Made by a program: the position numbers and the translations under genes
Source: JBJXHG01 sp046160865
GTDB taxonomy: Bacteria; Planctomycetota; UBA1135; GCA-002686595
Assembly (NCBI GenBank): GCA_046160865.1
Contig: JBJXHG010000174.1
Coordinates: 1-56,768 of the forward strand
DNA: 56,768 bases
Direction: 5' to 3'
In this document: positions 38,826-47,880 of the stretch, one piece after another
Numbering within the stretch: position 1 is the first letter of the stretch
Layout of the letters: each line of letters begins with the position of its first letter
The notes under the pieces: generated by a model
What the model saw: the letters and a program-made list of their open reading frames with translations, nothing else
Told to the model about the DNA's origin: nothing
Database searches by the model: none

Positions 38826-39391
38826 GCGCGAAGCGCGCTTTGCGCGCGGAGCGCTTTAAACGGCGGGGACCGTCTCGGCTGCATTGCGCTCGCTGTATCT
38901 TGCGGACAGCCTTGGGTGCTCAACTGCCTTTGCGCAGGTGTGACCACGTGGCCAGCCGTGCACGCTGCGCTGACTCGATACCGCTCGCGCGTTGCAAGAC
39001 ACAGCGAGCGCAAGCCTGCAATTCTCACCACGTCTGTCGCGCGGGCGTGACAGCTCGCTTCGGGCAAGGCGTTGCATTGGAATCGACCGGAGCCGACCTG
39101 TTAGGTCAGCGAGGATCGATTCCGATCCAACAACTCCGCGCCGAGCGAGTTGGCGCAGCCGCAGCAGCGCGTGGCGAGAAATGCGGGCTAGGCAGCCGGC
39201 ACGGGTTCCCGCCGATGGATGCGCTGCGGTCCACTGCGTGGCATAGAACCAACCCTGCCCACACCCTACGATTCCCGCGCGCGTCGGGTTTCACGACCGT
39301 CGACACACGGTCGTCGCGTCGCCTCGGACGCACAAACAGCGAGACCCGAAGACCCGCGCACGGTTCCGCCACGCTGATCCTCAGGCCCCGC
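38801..39391. other. 591-bp intergenic region before the TolC-like gene
   Basis: It contains the terminator at 38792-38825, about 190 bp with no recognisable feature, palindromic element E6 (39013-39191), and about 200 bp that should hold the tolC promoter. The long open frames across it have repeat-derived or non-protein-like translations. Confidence 0.55.
39013..39191. repeat. Palindromic intergenic element, copy E6 (inverted orientation)
   Basis: It has the same core as E2, E4 and E5 but is reversed: CTCGCTTCGGGCAAGG, the right-arm sequence elsewhere, is on the left here, and AGGATCGATTCC follows the centre. The termini are AGCCTGCAATTCTCACCACG and GTGGCGAGAAATGCGGGCTAG. Being in the opposite orientation shows that the element inserts independently of gene direction. 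Confidence 0.85.
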
Positions 39392-40798
39392 ATGACCTCG
39401 AAGGCCACGTCACCGCAAGTTTCGACGCATCTGGAACCGCGACCTCACGGCCAGGTTGCGCGCGCTTCGCTCACGACGATCGTCGTGAGCTGCATGCTCG
39501 CCGCGTGCGCGACCGTGCGCCACGCGCGCGAGGTCCAAGACCCGTCGAGCGCGATCCCGGGCGAGCGCACGCCGACCGCCGCCGAGCTCGGGTTGCCGAC
39601 GAGCGGGCCCGTGTCGCTCGAAGAGCTCTTGCGCATCGCCCTCACCGTGCATCCGGACGTCGTCGGCACGCAGCGCGACGTCGACAGCGCGCGCGCGCGC
39701 GTGCGGCAAGTCGAAGGCGCGCTCCTGCCGCAGGTCTCCGCGAGCGCGTCGATCTCGTTCACCGACCAAGGCACGCCCGAGTTCTCGCGCAACCAGCGCT
39801 TCGAATCGCTCGGCTTCGACGTGAGCTGGCTCTTGTTCGACTTCGGCGAGACGCGCGCGACGGCGTCGGCCGCGGGCGAGCAGTGGCTGGCCGCGCAAGC
39901 GGACTTCGCGAGCGCGCGCGTCGACGTCGCGTTCGCGCTGCGCAGCGCGTACTTCGACCTCGCGACGCGCGTGCAGCTCCTCGCCGTCGCCGAGGAGACC
40001 GTGCGCCAGTTCGAGGTGCGCTACGAGCAAGTGCAGGCGTTCGTCGAGGTCGGAACACGCATCCCGTACGACGAGACGAAGGCCGAGGTGGATCTCGGCA
40101 ACGCGCGGCTGATCGAAGTGCAGACACGCGACTCGGTGCTCGAGGCGCAGGCGACGCTCGTCAACGCCGTCGGCCTCGCGGAAGTCGCGGATTGGATGGC
40201 CGACGCCGACGCGCCGCTGCCCGAGCTACCGGACGACTTCGATTCCGCGTGGGCGCTGGCGCGCGAGCACCGTCCGACGCTCGCCTCCGCCGCCGCGCGC
40301 GAGCGCGCTGCGTCCGCGCTCGTCGACGCGCGCATCGCCGCGCTCTACCCGTCGTTCGATTTGGGGCTGGGCGGATCGACGAACGATGTCGACTTCTCGT
40401 CGCTGTGGTTCTGGCAGATCGGAGCCAATGCGCGCTGGACGCCGTTCAACGGCTTCCAGAACCTGGCGACGATCGACGAAGCCGTCGCGGGCCTGCGTGC
40501 CGCGCGCGCTTCGTGCGCCGTGCTCGAGCAGCAAGCCTGGCTCGACACGCGCAGCGCGTGGGTCGCGCTGGAGAACGCGCGCCACCGCATCGACTTGACG
40601 GTGCTCACGGAGAAGAGCGCCGAGCAGAACCTCGAGCTCGCGGCGGGTCTCTTCGAGGTCGGCAAGGCGACGTCGATCGAGCTCACCGACGCGCAGCAAC
40701 TGCTCGCGCGCGCGCGCGCTGAGCGCGTGCAGGCGCGCGCGGACTATCAGGCGGCGGCATCGCGATTGGCGCGTGCGCTCGGAATCGCGGAGAAGTGA
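39392..40798 (+). CDS. TolC-family outer membrane efflux lipoprotein
   Basis: The 468-residue protein has N-terminal sequence IVVSCMLAACATVRH with a lipobox (LAAC), implying lipid anchoring as in OprM/NodT-type channels. It carries two OEP repeats of long helices with beta segments: LRIALTVHPDVVGTQRDVDSARARVRQVEGALLPQVSASAS in the first, and RPTLASAAARERAASALVDARIAALYPSFDLGLGGS in the second. It forms the trimeric exit duct of the tripartite exporter encoded just downstream. The stop codon TGA is immediately followed by a hairpin element. Confidence 0.9.
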   Translation: MTSKATSPQVSTHLEPRPHGQVARASLTTIVVSCMLAACATVRHAREVQDPSSAIPGERTPTAAELGLPTSGPVSLEELLRIALTVHPDVVGTQRDVDSARARVRQVEGALLPQVSASASISFTDQGTPEFSRNQRFESLGFDVSWLLFDFGETRATASAAGEQWLAAQADFASARVDVAFALRSAYFDLATRVQLLAVAEETVRQFEVRYEQVQAFVEVGTRIPYDETKAEVDLGNARLIEVQTRDSVLEAQATLVNAVGLAEVADWMADADAPLPELPDDFDSAWALAREHRPTLASAAARERAASALVDARIAALYPSFDLGLGGSTNDVDFSSLWFWQIGANARWTPFNGFQNLATIDEAVAGLRAARASCAVLEQQAWLDTRSAWVALENARHRIDLTVLTEKSAEQNLELAAGLFEVGKATSIELTDAQQLLARARAERVQARADYQAAASRLARALGIAEK

Positions 40799-40961
40799 GA
40801 GCCTGTGAAGAAATCGGAGATGCCGGACAGGCTGGTCGGGAAGCGCCCTGGCAAGGCGCGACGACGACGCGTATTCGCACGCAATACTCGGAGAAGTCGC
40901 AACGCAGCCGGGGCGTTTCCCGGCAAGCATGGCGGGCGTCGCCGATTTCTTGACAGGCTCT
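40798..40961. repeat. Second type of hairpin repeat (MITE-like) between tolC and macA
   Basis: The termini AGAGCCTGTGAAGAAATCGG (40798-40817) and its complement CCGATTTCTTGACAGGCTCT (40942-40961) differ at one position. The interior is also largely self-complementary, folding to the tip GTATT-CGCACGC-AATAC near 40871-40887. It starts at the last base of the tolC stop codon and ends 7 bp before the macA ATG. It has no relation to the E family apart from the CTAGG just after its right end. Confidence 0.8.
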
Positions 40962-40968
40962 AGGCCGT

Positions 40969-42417
40969 ATGAAGAAGGTGATCTGGATCGCGATCGCCAT
41001 CGCACTGGCGTCGGGCGCGTGGTTCGCGTTCGGGCGGACGATCGGCAAGGGCGGCACGCCCGCAGTCGACTACCGCACCGCGCCGGTCGAGCGTGGCGAG
41101 GTGATCGAAGGCGTCGCCGCGAACGGCACGGTGCAGCCGGTCGTGCTCGTGCAAGTCGGCACGCAGGTCAGCGGCGTGATCGAGAAGCTGTTCGTCGACT
41201 TCAACTCGAAGGTCAGCGCGGGACAGGTGATCGCGCTGCTCGACCCGCGGCGTCTGCAATCGCAGGTCACGCAGGACGAAGCCTCGATCGCGCGCGCGAC
41301 CGCCGACTTGCTGCGCATCCGCGCCGCCGTCACGCAATCCAAGGCCGAGGCCGATCGCGTCAAGGCGCAGGGCGAGCAAGCCGTCGCCGAGATCGGCCGC
41401 GTGCAAGCTCTCTTGACGCAGGCCGCCAAGGAGCTCGAACGGCAGCAAGCGCTCGCCGAGCGCCGCTTGACCGCGCCCGCCGACGTCGACGCCGCGATCG
41501 CGACGCGCGCAGCCTTCGAAGCGCAGCTCGCGTCCGCGCAGGCCTCCGTGCGCCAGAACCAAGCGCAGCTCGCCGTCGCGCGTGCGCAGATCGAGCAGAG
41601 CGAGGCGCAAGTCACCGTCGGCGAGGCGGCGCTCAAGCAAGCGCAAGCGCAGCTCGCGAGCGACAAGGTGAATCTCGACTACGCGACGATCGCGTCGCCG
41701 GTCGACGGTGTCGTCGTGTCGCGCAACGTCGACGTCGGGCAGACCGTCGCGGCGAGCTTGTCGGCGCCGACCTTGTTCTTGATCGCGCAGGACCTCACGA
41801 AGGTGCAGATCCAGACCAGCGTGCCCGAAGCCGACATCGGGCGCGTGCGCGAGGGTCAGCGCGCGCCGTTCACGGTCGACGCGCACCCGGACAAGAGCTT
41901 CGACGGCATCGTCTCGCAGGTGCGGCTCGCGTCCACCACCGTGCAGAACGTCGTCACGTACACCGTCATCGTCGACGCGCACAATCCGGACGGGCAGCTG
42001 TTTCCGGGCATGACCGCGAACGTCACGTTCGAGATCGCGCGCAGCGCGCAGGAGTCGTTGAAGGTGCCCGCGTCCGCGCTGCGCGTGAAACCTGCGGACG
42101 ATCTCGTCGTGCGCGACGCCTCCGCGCGCGAGGAGCCCGGCGAATCCGAAGCTCACGCATCGACCGCGCGCGCCGGCAAGAGCGGCAGCGCGTCCCGCGG
42201 CACCGTCTACGTGGTCACAGCGGACAACCGGTTGCGCGCGATCCAAGTGAAGCCCGGCGTTTCCGACGGCGTGTTCACGATGATCGAGCTCGAGGATCCG
42301 AGCGCGCTCTCCGAAGGCACCGAGATCGTGACCGCGATCATGAAGCAGGCCGAGCCCACCACCACGAACCCGTTCGCGCCGCCGCGCATGCCGGGCGGCG
42401 GCCGTGGGACGCGCTGA
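40969..42417 (+). CDS. macA: Periplasmic adaptor of a MacAB-type exporter
   Basis: The 482-residue membrane fusion protein has an N-terminal anchor (VIWIAIAIALASGAWFAF), a lipoyl half-motif VQVGTQVSGVIEKLFVDFNSKVSAGQVIALLDP, a long coiled-coil hairpin (about 95-240, Ala/Gln/Glu-rich) and the second lipoyl half (LDYATIASPVDGVVVSRNVDVGQTV). Beta-barrel and membrane-proximal domains follow, with a polar insertion near 385-410. It bridges the inner-membrane MacB-like ABC transporter and the TolC-like duct. It is followed 25 bp later by the ATPase gene. Confidence 0.92.
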   Translation: MKKVIWIAIAIALASGAWFAFGRTIGKGGTPAVDYRTAPVERGEVIEGVAANGTVQPVVLVQVGTQVSGVIEKLFVDFNSKVSAGQVIALLDPRRLQSQVTQDEASIARATADLLRIRAAVTQSKAEADRVKAQGEQAVAEIGRVQALLTQAAKELERQQALAERRLTAPADVDAAIATRAAFEAQLASAQASVRQNQAQLAVARAQIEQSEAQVTVGEAALKQAQAQLASDKVNLDYATIASPVDGVVVSRNVDVGQTVAASLSAPTLFLIAQDLTKVQIQTSVPEADIGRVREGQRAPFTVDAHPDKSFDGIVSQVRLASTTVQNVVTYTVIVDAHNPDGQLFPGMTANVTFEIARSAQESLKVPASALRVKPADDLVVRDASAREEPGESEAHASTARAGKSGSASRGTVYVVTADNRLRAIQVKPGVSDGVFTMIELEDPSALSEGTEIVTAIMKQAEPTTTNPFAPPRMPGGGRGTR

Positions 42418-42442
42418 CGCGCGCGAGAGACATCGGGACGCG

Positions 42443-43180
42443 ATGGCACTGATCGAAGTCGACCAAGTCTGGAAGATCTACCACATGGGCGACGTGGACG
42501 TGCCCGCGCTTTCGGGCGTGTCGCTCACGATCGAGGCCGGCGAGTTCGTCGCGATCATGGGCTCGTCCGGCTCCGGCAAGTCGACGTTGATGTCGATCCT
42601 CGGCGGTCTCGATCGGCCGACGCGCGGGAAGTACCGCTTGGACGGGCTCGACATGGCGACCTTGTCGCGCGACGAGCTCGCGCACGCGCGCAACGCGAAG
42701 ATCGGGTTCGTCTTCCAGTCGTTCCACTTGCTGCCGCGCACGACCGCGCTCGAGAACGTCGAGCTCCCGCTGCTGTACTCGCGCGGCATCAAAGGTCCCG
42801 AGCGGCACACGCGCGCGCACGCTGCGCTCGAGCAAGTCGGCCTCGCCGATCGCGTGCACCACCGACCGAGCCAGCTCTCCGGCGGCCAGCAGCAGCGTGT
42901 CGCGATCGCGCGCGCGCTCGTGAACCGGCCGTCGCTGCTGCTCGCCGACGAGCCCACCGGCAACCTCGACTCGCGCGTGACGCTCGAGATCATGGCGCTC
43001 TTCCAGTCGATCAACGAAGCCGGCAACACGATCGTGTTCGTGACGCACGAGCACGACGTCGCGCAGTACGCCAAGCGCAGGGTCGTGCTGCGCGACGGCG
43101 GCGTCGTCACCGACGAGCCCGTCGCGAACCGCACGGTCGCGGCGCCGCGCGCCACGCCGGCGATCGGAGCGTCGTCGTGA
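42443..43180 (+). CDS. macB: MacB-type ABC transporter ATPase
   Basis: The 245-residue ATPase belongs to the LolD/MacB class: Walker A GSSGSGKST, Q-loop FVFQSFHLLPR, signature LSGGQQQRVAIARAL, Walker B LLLADEPTGNLDS and switch His in VTHEHD. Unlike enteric MacB, which fuses ATPase and permease, the two are separate polypeptides here. The ATG at 42443 is preferred over an upstream GTG at 42404 that overlaps macA. The stop overlaps the permease start (GTGA). Confidence 0.92.
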   Translation: MALIEVDQVWKIYHMGDVDVPALSGVSLTIEAGEFVAIMGSSGSGKSTLMSILGGLDRPTRGKYRLDGLDMATLSRDELAHARNAKIGFVFQSFHLLPRTTALENVELPLLYSRGIKGPERHTRAHAALEQVGLADRVHHRPSQLSGGQQQRVAIARALVNRPSLLLADEPTGNLDSRVTLEIMALFQSINEAGNTIVFVTHEHDVAQYAKRRVVLRDGGVVTDEPVANRTVAAPRATPAIGASS

Positions 43181-44403
43181 ACTTCATGACGCTGCGAATG
43201 GCGCTGCGTGCGCTCGATCGCAACCGCGTGCGCTCGTCGCTGACGATGCTCGGCGTGATCATCGGCGTCGCCGCCGTGATCGCGATGGTGGCGATCGGCC
43301 AAGGTGCCACGCAGTCCGTGCAGAAACAGATCGCGAGCATGGGCCAGAACCAGCTCATGATCCTGCCCGGCTCGTCCTCGTCCGGCGCGGTGATGTTCGG
43401 CTCGGGCACGACGAACACGCTGACGCCGGCCGACGCCGCTGCGATCTTGCGCGAGTGTCCGTCCGCGGCCGCAGCGGCGGTGATCGAACGCACGCGCGCG
43501 CAGCTCGTCTACCAAGAGCTCAACTGGGCGCCGGCGACGGTGCAGGGTTGCGATCCGCCCTACCTCACCGTGCGCGAATGGCCGATCGCGGAGGGTGAGA
43601 ACTTCACCGAGGCCGACCTGAAGATGGCCGCACAGGTGTGCCTCGTCGGACAAACGGTCGTGCGCAACCTGTTCCAAGGCGAGAGCCCCGTCGGCAAACG
43701 CGTGCGCGTGCGCGGGCTGCCGTTCCGCATCGTGGGCGTCTTGACCGAGAAGGGTACGAACACGTTCGGCACGGATCAGGACGACGTGCTGCTCATGCCG
43801 TGGACGACGGTGAAGAAGAAGCTCGAGAGCTCGGGCTTCAACGACATCGACCAGATCTACGTGACGGCGACGTCGGCGGGCGCGCTCGACTCGCTGCAGG
43901 AGGAGATCCGCTCGGTCCTGCGCGCGAGCCACCGGCTCGACCGCAGCGACGCGATGGACGACTTCACGATCCGCAACATGACCGAAGTCATGAGCGCGAT
44001 GACGGCGACGACCGGCGTGATGACGGCGCTGCTCGCCGCGATCGCGTCCGTGTCGCTGCTCGTCGGCGGGATTGGGATCATGAACATCATGCTCGTCTCG
44101 GTGACCGAGCGGACGCGCGAGATCGGCCTGCGCATGGCGATCGGCGCGCGCGGGCGCGACGTGCTCGCGCAGTTCCTGGTCGAGTCGATCGTGCTGTCCG
44201 GCATCGGCGGCGTGATCGGGATCGCGCTCGGAGGAGGCGGCGCGATCGCGGTGTCGTACTACGCGCGCTGGCCGGCGATCGTGTCTCCGCAGTCGATCGT
44301 GATCGCCGTCGTGTTCTCGGGCGCGGTCGGCGTGGTCTTTGGCTTCTACCCGGCGTGGCGCGCGAGCCGTCTCGATCCGATCGACGCGCTCAGGTACGAG
44401 TGA
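43177..44403 (+). CDS. MacB-type ABC transporter permease
   Basis: The 408-residue FtsX-like permease has the conserved start TLRMALRALDRNRVRSSLTMLGVIIGVAAVIAMVAIGQGA, a MacB periplasmic core domain (about 45-260) and three C-terminal helices with SVSLLVGGIGIMNIMLVSVTERTREIGLRMAIGARGRDV. It drives mechanotransmission export of small molecules or peptides through the TolC-like channel. Its GTG start overlaps the ATPase stop codon. The four-gene cluster tolC-macA-ATPase-permease is a complete tripartite pump. Confidence 0.93.
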   Translation: MNFMTLRMALRALDRNRVRSSLTMLGVIIGVAAVIAMVAIGQGATQSVQKQIASMGQNQLMILPGSSSSGAVMFGSGTTNTLTPADAAAILRECPSAAAAAVIERTRAQLVYQELNWAPATVQGCDPPYLTVREWPIAEGENFTEADLKMAAQVCLVGQTVVRNLFQGESPVGKRVRVRGLPFRIVGVLTEKGTNTFGTDQDDVLLMPWTTVKKKLESSGFNDIDQIYVTATSAGALDSLQEEIRSVLRASHRLDRSDAMDDFTIRNMTEVMSAMTATTGVMTALLAAIASVSLLVGGIGIMNIMLVSVTERTREIGLRMAIGARGRDVLAQFLVESIVLSGIGGVIGIALGGGGAIAVSYYARWPAIVSPQSIVIAVVFSGAVGVVFGFYPAWRASRLDPIDALRYE

Positions 44404-44434
44404 GGGGCGAAGCCGGAAGGGCTGAAGCGCGTCC

Positions 44435-44981
44435 TCACTTCGTTTCGGCGACGAGTCGCAGCTGTGTGATGACGTCGTCGCCGGAATGGAACAGCTCCGA
44501 CAGTGCGTGCCGTTGTTCACCCAGAGCTTGCTCGTCAGCCTCTGCGGTGTAGACACCCGAATCCGTGAGCACATAGAAGACGGTGCGACCGACACGCGGT
44601 AAAGGAGTGCGCTCGGTCGCGCGGAACTCCGTCAGTCGCCGGCCCACCGACCGCACGAATTCCATCGCCGCACGACGGACGGTCGCGTGCTGCACGCCGC
44701 CGATCACGCCGCCGCCATTGCTGAGGTAGAGGCTCGCGGTGCCGTCCGACATGGCGGCGAGCGTCGCCGTGCCGCCGTCGAAACCCGTCTCCATGACAAC
44801 GCCCCAAGCGGGAGCTTCCGGCGGCGGCGCCTCGAGACCGAATTCTGCGCGCGAGCCCGTGAGAACGAGCCCCCGCAGGTCGGCGTACGTCGGCGAGTCC
44901 GCATCAACGCTGCGTGCCCGCCTCTACGCATCCGGCGGCGACGATGCACAGCACGAGGAGAACGAACGCGAGCTTGATCAT
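44435..44981 (-). pseudogene. Lipoprotein gene interrupted by a frameshift
   Basis: An ATG at 44981 begins MIKLAFVLLVLCIVAAGCVEAG, a model lipoprotein signal with lipobox VAAGC, but this frame ends at TGA 44904-44906 after 25 residues. One nucleotide over, an open frame continues without a break (DADSPTYADLRGLVLTGSR, then PAWGVVMETGFDGG) to 44435. Joining them would give about 180 residues of unknown function. Either a net one-base indel inactivated the gene (or is a sequencing error), or translation of the 119-residue body restarts at ATG 44794. The body has a short beta-rich pattern; no family is recognised. Confidence 0.6.
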
Positions 44982-45009
44982 GACGTTCGTCGCAGCGCAT
45001 AGCACCCGC

Positions 45010-45843
45010 TCACCGAATCGCGTCTTCGAGCACCGTCGCCGAGTCCGTCTTCTCGTCGCGGTACTTCACGATGAGCGCGCACGCGACGTTGAGGCCGTGC
45101 TTCGACGCGAACGCGCTCTTCTGCGCGACCGAGCGCGAGCCCGGCACGACGACGGCGCCTTCGGGGATCTCGAGCGGGTCCGAGCGCGTGCCGCGGATCT
45201 CGCGCTCGTTCACGAGATCGAAGACCGGCGTGCTCGCCGACAGCACGACGCCCGCCGCGATCACCGCGCGACGGCGCACGAGCACGCCTTCGTACAGACC
45301 CGTGTTGCCGCCGACGAACACATCGTCCTCGACGATCACCGGCCGCGCGCCGGCGGGCTCGATCACGCCACCGATCTGCGCGGCGGCGGAGACGTGCACG
45401 CGTTCGCCGATCTGCGCGCACGATCCCACGAGCGCGTGGCTGTCGACCATCGATCCGGCGCCAACGTAAGCACCGACATTGACGAAGCACGGCGGCATGA
45501 GGATCACGCCGCGACCGATGTGCGCGCCGCGGCGCACGCTCGAGCCGCCCGGCACGACGCGCACGCCCGCGTCGGCGGCGAAGCGCCGCGGCGGCAGCGC
45601 GGCCTTGTCGACGAAGGCCGACGGCGCGTTCGCGTCGGCTGGCACGCTCGCGAACGGGATCTCCAATCGAAGCGCGACGACCGGGCTTCCGCGGAAGATC
45701 GCGAGGATCCCTTCCTTCACGCGCGTGTCGACGATCCAGCGACCACTCGCATCGCGCGACGCGACACGCACTTCACCGGACTCGAGCGCGTCGAGGAGCG
45801 CATCGCCGCCGAGCGCACCGACGTCGTGACCGTTGCCGCTCAT
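45010..45843 (-). CDS. dapD: 2,3,4,5-tetrahydropyridine-2,6-dicarboxylate N-succinyltransferase
   Basis: The 277-residue cytosolic trimeric enzyme uses succinyl-CoA to succinylate tetrahydrodipicolinate in the lysine/diaminopimelate pathway. The left-handed beta-helix hexapeptide repeats are plain (IGRGVILMPPCFVNVGAYVGAGSMVDSHALVGSCAQIGERVHVSAAAQIGGV), followed by the DapD-specific VIVEDDVFVGGNTGLYEGV and VVPGSRS. The start at 45843 overlaps the stop of the upstream dapE-like gene (ATGA), and the two act in the same pathway. Confidence 0.93.
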   Translation of the reverse strand: MSGNGHDVGALGGDALLDALESGEVRVASRDASGRWIVDTRVKEGILAIFRGSPVVALRLEIPFASVPADANAPSAFVDKAALPPRRFAADAGVRVVPGGSSVRRGAHIGRGVILMPPCFVNVGAYVGAGSMVDSHALVGSCAQIGERVHVSAAAQIGGVIEPAGARPVIVEDDVFVGGNTGLYEGVLVRRRAVIAAGVVLSASTPVFDLVNEREIRGTRSDPLEIPEGAVVVPGSRSVAQKSAFASKHGLNVACALIVKYRDEKTDSATVLEDAIR

Positions 45844-46853
45844 GCGTCGCACCGAGCGAGGAGTTCGCGTACCGTCGCTTCGATCGTGTGCACCGCGGCC
45901 TCCAAGTCCTTCTTCTCGATCTGCTCGTGGTCCGTGTGCGCGTCGCGGATGGAGCCCGGCCCGAAGAGCAGCGGCCGCCCCCAGCGCGGCATGTGCGGCG
46001 CGTCGGTGCCGAATGCGACGCGCACGCCCTCTTCGCCCGGCGGGACGAGGAACTCGATCGGTCCGTAGGCCTTCGACGTCTCGGCGAGCGAGACGTGCGG
46101 CGAGAGCGCGCGCTCGACACGCGCTCGCACGACGTCGATCGGCTCGACCGTGCGCACGAGGACGTCGGCGTGCGCGTCGGCCGCGACGACGTTCGCCGCG
46201 ACGCCGCCGTCGATGCAGCCGATGTTGAGCGTGCCCTCGCCGAAGCGCGCGTCGTCGCCCCACTTCTCCGCGAGCAAGCGGTGCGCGCAGTGCACGAGCT
46301 CGTGAATCGCGGACGTGCCGCCGACTTGCGAGCTGTGACCGGCGACGCCGCGCGCGCTGAGCCGCACTTTGAAGATGCCCTTGCCGCTCTGCACGAAGCG
46401 TCCATCGGTCGGCTCGCCGATCAGCACGAAGCGCGGATCCCACGGCGGCGCCAGCGCGCGATCGGCGAACGCCGCGCCCGCGCTGTCGGTCTCCTCGCTG
46501 ACCGTGAAGAGCATTCCGATGCGGTCTTCACGCGACGCGAGCAGGCGCTCCGCGGCGGCGATCATCGCGGCGGCCTGCCCCTTGGCGTCGCACGAGCCGC
46601 GGCCGTACACGCGCTCGCCGTCTTCACGCGGCGGAAGCCACGGCGGGACGGTGTCCTGGTGCGTGCACAGCACGACTTGCGGCCGGCCGGCGTGCGCGAG
46701 CACGTTGAATCGTCCGTCGGGCAAGCGTTGGCGCTCGACCGCGAAGCCCGCGCGCGTGAGGCGCGTGCACAGCGCGTCGCCGTAGTCGCGCTCTGCGCCG
46801 GTGACGGACGGGATGTCGATCCAATCGAGCAGCGTGCGGACGAGGTGCGTCAC
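45840..46853 (-). CDS. dapE: M20-family succinyl-diaminopimelate desuccinylase
   Basis: The 337-residue zinc aminoacylase-type peptidase has metal ligands in LCTHQDTVPPW (His, then Asp in YGRGSCDAKGQ), catalytic Glu pair SEETDSAG, IGEPTD, dimerisation-domain His in RGVAGHSS and the final His in DAHTDHEQIE. DapE removes succinate from N-succinyl-LL-diaminopimelate; overlap with dapD strengthens this over ArgE or carboxypeptidase alternatives. The GTG start at 46853 is chosen because upstream translation is not protein-like. Confidence 0.9.
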   Translation of the reverse strand: MTHLVRTLLDWIDIPSVTGAERDYGDALCTRLTRAGFAVERQRLPDGRFNVLAHAGRPQVVLCTHQDTVPPWLPPREDGERVYGRGSCDAKGQAAAMIAAAERLLASREDRIGMLFTVSEETDSAGAAFADRALAPPWDPRFVLIGEPTDGRFVQSGKGIFKVRLSARGVAGHSSQVGGTSAIHELVHCAHRLLAEKWGDDARFGEGTLNIGCIDGGVAANVVAADAHADVLVRTVEPIDVVRARVERALSPHVSLAETSKAYGPIEFLVPPGEEGVRVAFGTDAPHMPRWGRPLLFGPGSIRDAHTDHEQIEKKDLEAAVHTIEATVRELLARCDA

Positions 46854-47044
46854 GCGCGGAAGTGTAGCGTCCGGCGGTGAAGTGCTTCGAGCGCGAAGTG
46901 CGCCGGCGACCGACGGTCGCGTCGACTCGCAGCGCGAGCTCGCGCGCGCGAACGTGCGGTGCCGAAGAACGTCCGGAGCACGTGCTGCGGCCGGCGTGCT
47001 TGCTATCCTGCGCGCTCCGTCCAGCGAGCCCCCACCACGCATCC

Positions 47045-47854
47045 ATGAACATCCTCCTCGTCCTGCCGCTCACGTTCGTCCCGTTCTTCACGCCCGCGCA
47101 GAAAGCGCCGGCCGCGCCCGCCGCGGAGACGAAGTCGCTCGAGTTCCCCGCGGCGAAGGCCAAGTTCGAGGGCCTATTCGAGAAGCAGGACCGTGCCGGT
47201 TGCAGCGCGCTTTGGAAGAGCCACCCGCACTTCGTGCTGCGCGTGATCGACGCGGACCTCGAGGGCAGCTTGATGCTCCGCGAGAGCTCGGAGAAACCGG
47301 ACGAGAAGCGCATCGCGCAGCTGCACGAGCGTGCGCTGTGGGGCGCGCGCATCGCCCGCGAAGCAACGGGGCATCCGATGATCGCCGACTACGCGTCGTC
47401 GTTCGTCGGCTGGAACGAGCAGCAGCGGCGGCAGTTCCGCGACGGCCAAGCCGTGTACCAGCGCGCGGCCGGCGCGCTCAGCGTCGACAACGTGAAGGAC
47501 GCGCTCGAAGCCGGACGCGAGACCGTCGAGCGCGCGCTCCCGCTCGGTGATTGGTGGGGCACGGCGATGGGCTACGCAGCGATGGGCGAAGCGAGCCGCA
47601 AGGGCAGCGAGTTCGAGGACGCGCTCAACCACTTCAGCCACGCGCGCATGATCCACCGCGACCTCGGCCTCGCCGGCGACGAGTACGGCAACCTGCGCGC
47701 GATGATCGAGCTCTGCAACACGCTCGAGCGCTGGCAGCGCGGCCTCGAAGCGATCACGGACGCGCAAGCGCTCGCGCAGCAGCTCGGCGACACGGAAGGC
47801 GGCAAGGAGCTGGCCGAGCGGCGCAAAGTATTCGAGTCCCGCTCCGCGCGCTGA
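47045..47854 (+). CDS. Secreted helical-repeat protein of unknown function
   Basis: The 269-residue protein has a signal peptide (ILLVLPLTFVPFFTPAQ) and an alpha-helical body. The last 110 residues (WWGTAMGYAAMGEASRKGSEFEDALNHFSHARMIHRDLG, then ALAQQLGDTEGGKELAERR) have TPR-like helix pairs. No enzyme motif is seen. A -10-like TATCCT lies at 47004-47009, 35 nt upstream. It is divergent from dapE and convergent with the desaturase gene. Confidence 0.7.
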   Translation: MNILLVLPLTFVPFFTPAQKAPAAPAAETKSLEFPAAKAKFEGLFEKQDRAGCSALWKSHPHFVLRVIDADLEGSLMLRESSEKPDEKRIAQLHERALWGARIAREATGHPMIADYASSFVGWNEQQRRQFRDGQAVYQRAAGALSVDNVKDALEAGRETVERALPLGDWWGTAMGYAAMGEASRKGSEFEDALNHFSHARMIHRDLGLAGDEYGNLRAMIELCNTLERWQRGLEAITDAQALAQQLGDTEGGKELAERRKVFESRSAR

Positions 47855-47880
47855 GCTCGCGCAGGTGCGCGGCCGCCTGA

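Noticed and set aside
38840..39391. Long N-terminal extension of the TolC-like gene
   Set aside because: It would translate palindromic element E6; the lipoprotein signal begins at 39392.
46854..47042. N-terminal extension of dapE
   Set aside because: M20 homology starts at residue 64 of that frame and the upstream sequence is the divergent promoter region.
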